NCBI RefSeq assembly: GCF_004362515.1
Contig: NZ_SNXU01000001.1
Coordinates: 2,914,001 to 2,978,000, forward strand
Reading direction: 5' to 3'
Length of the DNA: 64,000 nt
DNA from: Actinokineospora alba
GTDB taxonomy: Bacteria > Actinomycetota > Actinomycetes > Mycobacteriales > Pseudonocardiaceae
Shown here: one piece after another, positions 17,378 to 24,083 of the stretch
Position numbering within the stretch: position 1 is the first letter of the stretch
Layout of the letters: each line of letters starts with the position of its first letter
Notes under the pieces: generated by a model
What the model saw: only the letters and a program-made list of their open reading frames with translations
Databases searched by the model: none
What the model was told of the DNA's origin: nothing
Made by a program: the position numbers and the translations under genes

Positions 17378-18387
17378 GCGGTCTCTCCCAGCACTCGGGG
17401 ATCGAGCACGCCGAGCACGACATCGACCGCAACGTTGATGAGCACCGCCACCAATCCAAGGAGCAGGAGGATGCCTTGGACGACCGGGTAGTCGTTGCTC
17501 TGAACGGCTCTAACCAAGGCGTTGCCTAGGCCGGCCATGTTGAAGACGTTCTCGGTGATGACCGTACCGCCGATGAGCGCGATGAGCAGGACGCCTCCCA
17601 AGGTGAGCGTGCTTGTGATGACGTTGGGCAGGATGTGTCGGCTGACAGTGCGCCAGGTGCTGATCCGCTTACTGGCGGCGGTCATCATGTACTCCTGATT
17701 GAGCACGGCGCGGGTCTCGTTGCGGACGAGTCGTGCGAGGACGGCGGCTGGCCCAAGGCCTACGGCCAACGCCGGAAGCAGGATCTCGTCTGGCCCGGAT
17801 CCTCCTTGGACTGGCAGGTAGCCCAAGGTCAGCGGGAAGATGAGGATCAGCAACGTTCCGGTGATGTACTCGGGAAGCGCGCCGACGACTGATGTGATTG
17901 CGGAGAAGACGCCGCTTCGCCAGGCCCCGCGACCGTCCCTCCCGAGGAGGCCGGCCGCCAGGCCGAGGGGGAATCCGAGGAGGATAACGACCAGCAGGCC
18001 CGCGCAGGCAAGCTCGACGGTGAGCGGGAAGCGCTGGCTGAGAAGGGTCGAGACCGGCTGGCTGTTAGTGAACGAGGTTCCCAGGTCACCGTGCAGGATT
18101 CCGGTCACGTAGGACCAAAACTGCTGAGGCAGCGAGTCAGTCAGTCCCAGTTGTTCGCGGACCCGCTTCACATCCTCGGCGCTTGCCGTCGGTCCGAGGA
18201 TGAGTCGGGCGGGATCGCCCGGGACGAGCCGCACGACCAGGAACGTGAGAATCGTGATCGCGACGAGCACGACGACGAGTCCCCTGGCCCGGACCGCAAG
18301 GTAGTGCAGCCACACCGCGGCCGCCTGCTGGTGGTCGTCTCTCGATCTGCTGCGCTTCTGTGGCGGCAGCGGTGTGGTTGTCTGCAT
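17374..18387 (-). CDS. Peptide-type ABC transporter permease (DppB-like)
   Basis: Integral membrane subunit forming the translocation pore with the fused DppC part. The 337-residue product has a membrane helix at about residues 33-55 (VVVLVAITILTFLVVRLVPGDP, with the conserved PGDP turn), the RVREQLGLTDSLPQQFWSYV and HGDLGTSF elements after it, four to five further hydrophobic helices, and the EAA loop around SRHILPNVITSTLTLGG. It begins 51 bp after the binding-protein gene and ends overlapping the fused gene by 4 bp. Confidence 0.92.
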   Translation of the reverse strand: MQTTTPLPPQKRSRSRDDHQQAAAVWLHYLAVRARGLVVVLVAITILTFLVVRLVPGDPARLILGPTASAEDVKRVREQLGLTDSLPQQFWSYVTGILHGDLGTSFTNSQPVSTLLSQRFPLTVELACAGLLVVILLGFPLGLAAGLLGRDGRGAWRSGVFSAITSVVGALPEYITGTLLILIFPLTLGYLPVQGGSGPDEILLPALAVGLGPAAVLARLVRNETRAVLNQEYMMTAASKRISTWRTVSRHILPNVITSTLTLGGVLLIALIGGTVITENVFNMAGLGNALVRAVQSNDYPVVQGILLLLGLVAVLINVAVDVVLGVLDPRVLGETA

Positions 18388-18438
18388 CGTTCACTCTCGC
18401 AAAGTGGTCGGTTCTGACCGGGAGGTGATTGGCGCTTG

Positions 18439-20004
18439 TCAGCCCGCGACCCGGATGGTCGCCGGGAGGATGTAGCCCTTGGCGGCGACGGCGGCGGAGC
18501 CCCCGGCATACACCATGTGGTAAGGCACAGAGGCGAGTGGGAGCACGTCGTTGTTGCCGATAAGGGCCTTCTGAATATCGCTCATCGCGGCGCAGCTCTC
18601 CTCACCTTCCGTAGTGGTGTAGGTGCCCAGCGCGGTGGCTGCCTCCTCGTTCTGCACGTTGCCGAGGTTCTGACCGTTCGGCGGTGGCGGTCCGATGAAG
18701 TTCAGCGCCGTGAGGAGCATGTTGGTGAAGGGGACACCCTGGACGTAGAGATTGACGTCCCAGTCGTTCTTGCCGCTGAACAGGTCGCCGATCCACGCCT
18801 CGTTCGAGAGGTTCTGCAGTTCAGGGTCGGCGCCGACGCCGCGCAGGGCCTCAAGCACGTAGTTATTGGCGTCGCCGCCGGCAAGGATATTGGTGCCAAG
18901 AACTCGGACCTTGACGCCGTCGAGCACACCTTTCGCAGCCTCAGGGTCGGTCGCGGGGATGATGTCGGCGATGCTGTCGTCGTAGCACTCGTAGTTGGGC
19001 TGGCCCAGGTTGTTCAGTACTTTACCGGCGCCGAACGACTGGACGTTGTTGAGCTGCTCGCGATCGATCGCCTGGGAGATGGCCTTCCGAACCTGGGGGT
19101 CGGCCGTGGGGTGGCCGTCGTTCTCGTTGAACATCAAGAACGTGTCGTAGAACTGCTTGACGTCGATCGTCGCGTTCGGCGTGTCAGCGAAGCGCTTCCA
19201 CGCGTCGGATGCGAAGGAGGCGACCTGCATCTCGCCCGTCGCGAGAAGGTTGGCCATCGTGCTCTCGTCGGTGATCACGCTCATCACAAGCTTCTTCGGC
19301 GGCGTGCCGGCGGGCTGGTTAGGGTACTCGGCGCCCCATTCGTAGCCCTCGTGGTAGCTAAACGTGTAGGAGGAACCGGAAACCTGGGAGTCCGCGACCC
19401 AGGCGCCGGTGCCTTCCGACTTTGTGGCCAGACTCTTCGGCTCCTTGAGCCCTTCGGGGCAGATGATGCCGGTGAACGGTACGGTGAGACCCGCGACGAG
19501 CTGGGTCCAGGGCTGCGAGAGCTTCACTGTCACGGAGGAGTCGTCCGCTGTCACCGTCGCTTCTCCCTGCCCGGTAACCAACCCCCGCAGAGGAGCGGCC
19601 GTATTGGGGTCGAGGAAGCGCGTCAGGGACGCGGCGATGTCGTCCGGGGTCAGCGCAGTGCCGTCGGAACAGGTGATGCCGTCCTTGAGTTCAAAGGTCG
19701 CCTGGGTCGGGGTGGCCTTCCATGACTTGGCGAGGCCCGGGATGACTTTGCCATCGGAGTCGATGGCGACGAGCGTGTCGTACATCGCCCAGGAGGCGAT
19801 TGCGGCCTGGGCCGAGCTGCCGAGCGCTGGGTCCAGCGTAGTCAGACCTCCCGGCAGGCTCATGGTGATGGTGTCGCCGGCCTTGGGGAGGGAACTGGCG
19901 TTCCCCTTGTCCCCCGAGCCGCCACACGCGGCCAGTGCCAGCAGCATCATGGCGATTCCGGCCACGAAGCCGACGCGGCGAAGGGTGCGGGATTGCTTGG
20001 ACAT
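18439..20004 (-). CDS. Peptide-type ABC transporter substrate-binding lipoprotein
   Basis: Family 5 extracellular solute-binding protein for oligopeptides or other large ligands. The start at 20004 (MSKQSRTLRRVGF) is preferred: AGGAGA lies 7 bp upstream and it gives a proper lipoprotein signal peptide ending LLALAAC, with the lipidated Cys followed by GGSGDKGN. In-frame codons further upstream belong to the divergent promoter region. The mature protein has the TLDPALGSSAQAAIASWA opening typical of the family and runs 521 residues in total. It is the first gene of the seven-gene operon and lies divergent from an Lrp/AsnC-type regulator. Confidence 0.92.
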   Translation of the reverse strand: MSKQSRTLRRVGFVAGIAMMLLALAACGGSGDKGNASSLPKAGDTITMSLPGGLTTLDPALGSSAQAAIASWAMYDTLVAIDSDGKVIPGLAKSWKATPTQATFELKDGITCSDGTALTPDDIAASLTRFLDPNTAAPLRGLVTGQGEATVTADDSSVTVKLSQPWTQLVAGLTVPFTGIICPEGLKEPKSLATKSEGTGAWVADSQVSGSSYTFSYHEGYEWGAEYPNQPAGTPPKKLVMSVITDESTMANLLATGEMQVASFASDAWKRFADTPNATIDVKQFYDTFLMFNENDGHPTADPQVRKAISQAIDREQLNNVQSFGAGKVLNNLGQPNYECYDDSIADIIPATDPEAAKGVLDGVKVRVLGTNILAGGDANNYVLEALRGVGADPELQNLSNEAWIGDLFSGKNDWDVNLYVQGVPFTNMLLTALNFIGPPPPNGQNLGNVQNEEAATALGTYTTTEGEESCAAMSDIQKALIGNNDVLPLASVPYHMVYAGGSAAVAAKGYILPATIRVAG

Positions 20005-20125
20005 CGACGATCTCCTGTTCCGGACGTGGTTTCTGCCGGGTCGAGACTGACTCGACTGCACTGTCGACCGTGTTGTGGCATGGACCACCTCAATGAGGTT
20101 TCGGAAAGTCTCCACCGAGACTACC

Positions 20126-20160
20126 TTTACGCACCGGAAACTCATAGATATGAGCGTAAA
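20126..20160. promoter_or_regulatory. Nested inverted repeat, candidate operator of the uptake operon
   Basis: CTCATAGATATGAG (20141-20154) is a perfect 6-bp inverted repeat around GA. It sits inside a second pair, TTTACGC (20126-20132) and GCGTAAA (20154-20160). It lies in the only gap between the binding-protein gene and the divergent Lrp/AsnC regulator, where such regulators normally bind. It also argues that the regulator starts at 20182 and not at the upstream ATG at 20080. Confidence 0.55.
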
Positions 20161-20181
20161 TATTGTTGTACCCTTGGAAAG

Positions 20182-21078
20182 GTGCACCGAGAGCCCGTAG
20201 GCGAGGACGACCTTGTCCTCCTTCATGCGCTGCAAATCGCGCCACGGGTCTCGTGGGTCGCGGCGGATGAGATCCTGGACAGCAACCCGCAGGTCCTAGC
20301 CCAGCGTTGGTCAAAACTCCGCGACAGCGGCGTCGCCTGGATCACCGCCGGCCCGGGCGGCGTCCACGGCGACCTGACCACCGCATTGATCGAAGTGGAC
20401 TGCATGCCCGGCGGACGGGCCGTCGCCATCGAGGCCCTGTGCAAAGACCCGCGGGTGGTCACAGTGGAGGAGTCCACTCAGGGAAGAGACCTCATGTTGA
20501 CGGTCATGACCGGCGACCTGACGGAGATGACCGGCTTTCTCACCGACGAGCTGGCGACCTTTCCCGGAGTCGCCACCATCCGCACCTACCTGGGCACTGC
20601 GATGTACCGAGACGGCAGCAGCTGGCGGCTCGGTGCTTTGAACTCCTCACAAGCGACAGCACTGGAAGTCGAGGCCCGCGCAACGCGGCGCGACGACAGC
20701 CTCCCGCCGAAGCATGCTTGGCCTCTCATCGAGGCTCTCGCTGTCGACGGTCGCCGCGCGGCGGCCGAGCTCGCCGAGGCAACCGGTCGCAATGCCGCGA
20801 CCGTCCGACGACAGCTACCTCGTCTGCTGCGCTCAGGGTTGCTGTCCTTCCGATGCGAGGTGGCGCAATCCGTTTCCGGCTGGCCAATCAGCTGCACGTG
20901 GCGATTCAGGGTTCAGCCCGCTCAGCTGGACAAGACCGTGGATGCGCTGTCGACCCTGCCGAACCTTCGCCTGTGCATATCCACAACAGGCAATGCCAAC
21001 ATGGTGATCACAGTCTGGACGAGCGAGCTACCTCACGTCACCAAACTCGAGCAACTGCTCGCTACCAAGCTCCCGTAG
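20182..21078 (+). CDS. Lrp/AsnC-family transcriptional regulator
   Basis: Likely controls the divergent uptake operon and senses an amino compound. From GTG 20182 the product (VHREPVGEDDLVLLHALQIAPRVSW) has an N-terminal winged helix (VLAQRWSKLRDSGVAWITA), an RAM-type ligand domain, then a second helix-turn-helix (LAEATGRNAATVRRQLPRLLRSGLLSF) and a second RAM-like half (ISTTGNANMVITVW). This duplicated layout of about 298 residues is common among actinobacterial Lrp/AsnC proteins. The start is not certain: an in-frame ATG at 20080 would add 34 residues without family character and would place the operator candidate inside the gene. The ribosome site at 20182 is weak, so a leaderless transcript is possible. 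Confidence 0.82.
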   Translation: MHREPVGEDDLVLLHALQIAPRVSWVAADEILDSNPQVLAQRWSKLRDSGVAWITAGPGGVHGDLTTALIEVDCMPGGRAVAIEALCKDPRVVTVEESTQGRDLMLTVMTGDLTEMTGFLTDELATFPGVATIRTYLGTAMYRDGSSWRLGALNSSQATALEVEARATRRDDSLPPKHAWPLIEALAVDGRRAAAELAEATGRNAATVRRQLPRLLRSGLLSFRCEVAQSVSGWPISCTWRFRVQPAQLDKTVDALSTLPNLRLCISTTGNANMVITVWTSELPHVTKLEQLLATKLP

Positions 21079-21206
21079 ATGGAAATCCTCGACAGCGGCA
21101 TCAACCTGCGCACGAGCAAACGAATGGGCTGGATGCTCGATAACAGCGGGCGAGCCACTGGTCAGGTTGTCACCCCGACCGCGTTGCAGCGGCGCTAGGC
21201 GCGTGA

Positions 21207-21235
21207 ACGCTGGGGCGCGTGGCACGCCCCAGCGT
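21207..21235. terminator. Bidirectional hairpin between convergent genes
   Basis: ACGCTGGGGCG (21207-21217) pairs perfectly with CGCCCCAGCGT (21225-21235) across a 7-base loop. It lies between the 3' ends of the Lrp regulator (plus) and the kinase gene (minus), where it could terminate both. There is no T-run, as usual in high-GC actinomycetes. Confidence 0.75.
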
Positions 21236-21299
21236 CGCTGGACTGGCTCACCACGAAGGCCGCTTCCTCAGCTCGCGGACGCCCGCCTCACCGGGAGCA

Positions 21300-22310
21300 T
21301 CAGACGAGCTCAGCGGCTCCCATGTAGTCCTGGGCTAGCCGAACTACGAACGGCCGCACGTGCTCGGCGATGAAGTCACTGGTGGGATCCCCTGGGCGCT
21401 CAGCCGCCCAACCGAGATAGGTCAGCCCTCGCGCCAAGAGCATCGGCTTCCAGATCGACCGATCCACGTCCGTGAGTGGACGAACCTCTTCGTAACCAGC
21501 CAGCAACGATGCGACAATCTCTTCGCCGCGACGGTGCGGCAGGTAGAAGAATGCTGCCGTCGCCAGGTCGAAGACGTAATAGCCCGGCCCGCTGTCGTCG
21601 AAGTCGATGATCGTCATCTGACCGTCTCGGACAAGAACGTTCTCTGGCGTGAAGTCGGCGTGCACCATGCCGTAGCGCTCGATGTTTTTGCCGTAGGCCG
21701 TCAGCTGCTTGTGGAGCTTCGTCGCCGCCTCCGCCACGACAACTCCACCCGCATCCAGATCCTCGAAGAGTCGCAGTGGGTCACCCCAAAGCGGCGCACT
21801 TCCAATCAGACCGTCCGCGTCCCACGCGCGCCGCACGGAGGACTCAGGTCGCAGACTCCCGGAAACCTTCAGATGCAGGTCTGCAATTAGCCTGCCGAGT
21901 GCACTGAACGAGGAAGCGTCAACCTCCTCAAGACCCAGGAAGGCGTCTCCGATGTCACCAAGCGGACTAGCGCCCTCCACCCAGTCGAGCATGTCGACCT
22001 GGTGAATGTCACCCTCGGCGTCGACGACGTGGCAGAAGGGCATGCCAGCCACGGTCCTTCTCACCTGTGGTACCTGAAGCCCGCTAGCCGAAAGACTGGC
22101 GAGCAGGGTCAACTCCTCGAGCAACTCCTCGTCGGAGCGGTAGCCGCCTCGGTGGAGCCGCAGGGCGTAGCTACGGCCGGTCTCGTCAACGACCTTGAAC
22201 ACGTAGTTCTCGCGGTACTTCACGAACGTCAGCGACGCGCTGACTTTGGGGCCGTAGTGCGGCAACGCGCTTCGGGCTACATCTTCAGCACTTTCGCGGT
22301 CGATGATCAT
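21300..22310 (-). CDS. APH-fold small-molecule kinase (hydroxylysine/homoserine kinase-like)
   Basis: Aminoglycoside phosphotransferase / choline kinase fold enzyme. The 336-residue product has a lysine region near the N-terminus (FVKYRENYVFKVVD), the catalytic loop MVHADFTPENVLV with His217, Asp219 and Asn224, and the metal motif IIDFDDSGPGY with Asp236. This composition resembles kinases for small hydroxylated amines (5-hydroxylysine kinase, homoserine kinase II) rather than aminoglycoside resistance enzymes. The nearby PLP enzyme belongs to the group that eliminates phosphate and ammonia from phosphorylated amino alcohols, so I infer that this kinase makes its substrate. Resistance remains an alternative. 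Confidence 0.82.
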   Translation of the reverse strand: MIIDRESAEDVARSALPHYGPKVSASLTFVKYRENYVFKVVDETGRSYALRLHRGGYRSDEELLEELTLLASLSASGLQVPQVRRTVAGMPFCHVVDAEGDIHQVDMLDWVEGASPLGDIGDAFLGLEEVDASSFSALGRLIADLHLKVSGSLRPESSVRRAWDADGLIGSAPLWGDPLRLFEDLDAGGVVVAEAATKLHKQLTAYGKNIERYGMVHADFTPENVLVRDGQMTIIDFDDSGPGYYVFDLATAAFFYLPHRRGEEIVASLLAGYEEVRPLTDVDRSIWKPMLLARGLTYLGWAAERPGDPTSDFIAEHVRPFVVRLAQDYMGAAELV

Positions 22311-22664
22311 CGCGCGAGACCGTCCTCTCCTGGACCGGGCCGACAGTTCGGTCGACCATCAGCCGACACCCAGGAGCCGGCTGGCACCATCACCGCCGTC
22401 GTCGGCTTTCAGCGAGCACATTGACATCCACATCGTACAAAAACGATGCCCTAGGGGCAATATTTGAACTTCTCGTTCAGGCTTGTGCCTAACGCGAGGA
22501 CTCTGGCCCCGCGGCCGTCCAGCGCCTGGGATCGGCCGGTGGCCGCTTAAGGCTCGATCCACTCACAACCGCCGAAGCGACCGTCAATGAACCGACTACT
22601 CAGAGCCAGCTCATCGGTGGATCGAGGCTAAACGGAGGCTCAAAAGGCAGCGCCGCCCGGCATG
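22311..22664. other. Intergenic region upstream of the kinase gene
   Basis: No gene is supported. The AT-richer segment around 22425-22475 is likely promoter DNA for the kinase gene. No clear operator matching those elsewhere in the window was found. Confidence 0.3.
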
Positions 22665-23282
22665 TCAGAGATTTGCCACCAAGGCGTCCATGGAGTCCAA
22701 GATCTCTGTCGGGCTCACGCTGCCGTCGGCGACGTCACGCAGTGCGGATCTCATGGCGCCGACCAGGAGCGTCGCCACGACCCGGGGGGACGCCTTGGTA
22801 GAGACGGACTTGGTCTTTTGCGCTGCGGCCAGGTCGGCGGTGATGTAATCGGCGAAAACGCCCGATGCATGACCTCGAACCGGGTCGAGCGCCTCGTCGA
22901 GCGCCGGATCGTCGATGGAGTAGAAGCGGCCGACGAGGGGACGTTGCGCTACCTCCATGAGGGCCTCGGTCAGGGCACGCACCCGGGAGCGGAACTCGCC
23001 TTCTACTTCATGGATACGCACAGCTTGCTCGACCAGCTGCGTGTTGATTTCCTCGTACAGCTCGCGGAAGAGCTCCTCGCGGCCCTGCGGGAAGTACGAG
23101 TACAACGTGACCTTGGAGGCGCCTACACGGGCCGCAATGCTCTCAACCGTGGCGGACCCGTACCCGGACTCGGTGAACACCTCCAGGGCGGCGTCCAGCA
23201 TCTCCCGTCTGGTTCGGAGCCGATTGCGTTCCCGCAGGGGCAGCACCGTCGACGGGCTGTCCGCTTTCGCTCGTTCTGACAT
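22665..23282 (-). CDS. TetR-family transcriptional regulator
   Basis: Ligand-responsive repressor. The 205-residue protein has the N-terminal TetR helix-turn-helix (MLDAALEVFTESGYGSATVE then SIAARVGASKVTLYSYFPQG), with the usual Tyr-Phe-x-x-K/G turn, and a helical ligand domain with no assignable ligand. It lies between the kinase gene and the fused PLP-ALDH gene and most likely controls this catabolic block. An IS982-type copy has landed between it and the fusion gene. Confidence 0.9.
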   Translation of the reverse strand: MSERAKADSPSTVLPLRERNRLRTRREMLDAALEVFTESGYGSATVESIAARVGASKVTLYSYFPQGREELFRELYEEINTQLVEQAVRIHEVEGEFRSRVRALTEALMEVAQRPLVGRFYSIDDPALDEALDPVRGHASGVFADYITADLAAAQKTKSVSTKASPRVVATLLVGAMRSALRDVADGSVSPTEILDSMDALVANL

Positions 23283-23381
23283 GCTTCCTCCTCGTCCTTA
23301 CGGCGCGTTCACTTCGCAGTCGACCTGAGAGTACCGCGATCGCGTCTGAAGACGTGAAGCGAGGGTGTCCATGATCATTGT

Positions 23382-24063
23382 GTGACGAATGACGTGGACA
23401 CCCTCGCGACCGCACTCTATGTGAGAACCGATGACCTGCTGAAGCAGGCACCGCATCTGGCGCCGTGGCGCCCGAAGATCGGCATCAAGCCCCTGCTCAC
23501 CGACGCGGAGCTGGTCACCCTGGCGGTGATGCAGGCGTTGCTCGGGTACCTCCGAGGCCCGCTGGTTGCGCCATGCCCGCGCTCATCTGGGTCATCTGTT
23601 CGGCTATCTGCCCCTGCAGCCGGGCTACAACAAACGGCTGCGCAATGCCGCCGGCCTGATCACCACGGTGATCCGCACGTTGGCCGTGGACACGACGCTG
23701 TGGACCGACGACGTGTGGGTCGTGGACTCCACCCCGGTGGAATGCGGCCGGTCACGTGAGACTGCGAAAAGCAAGGACTTCGAGACCGACCTCGACCGCG
23801 CCGGGATCGAACTGCTCCGCCCAGCCCGCAAGGGCGAACCCGAACGGCCCGGTGCACGACTGTTCAAGCCACTACGCCAAACCATCGAATCGATCAACCA
23901 GACCCTCAAAGGCCAACTCGATCTCGAACACCACGGCGCACGCACCCCCACCGGGGTGATCGTCCGCGTGCTCCAACGCATCCTCGCGCTCACCGCCGCG
24001 ATCTGGCACAACGACAAGACCGGACAACCCATCAAACGATCACTGACCGCCTACGACCACTGA
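23382..24063 (+). pseudogene. Defective IS982-type transposase (frameshift plus internal deletion)
   Basis: The N-terminus MTNDVDTLATALYVRTDDLL continues to LTDAELVTLAVMQALLGY, then the frame changes near 23555. The rest, HARAHLGHLFGYLPLQPGYN, VWVVDSTPVECGRSRETAKS, is in another frame. After ETAKS the normally 70-80 residue middle of the DDE core (WAEYGYC...GDKNY region) is absent and the sequence jumps to KDFETDLDRAGIELLRPARK and then the normal C-terminus QTLKGQLDLEHHGARTPTGV ... IKRSLTAYDH. With both a frameshift and a core deletion it is inactive. No convincing terminal inverted repeats were found. Confidence 0.82.
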
Positions 24064-24083
24064 CTCCCCTTGGAATCAATCAT

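Noticed and set aside
21300..22310. Aminoglycoside resistance phosphotransferase
   Set aside because: The fold fits, but the nearby AGXT2L-type phospho-lyase and catabolic genes make a metabolic kinase more likely; resistance is kept as an alternative only.
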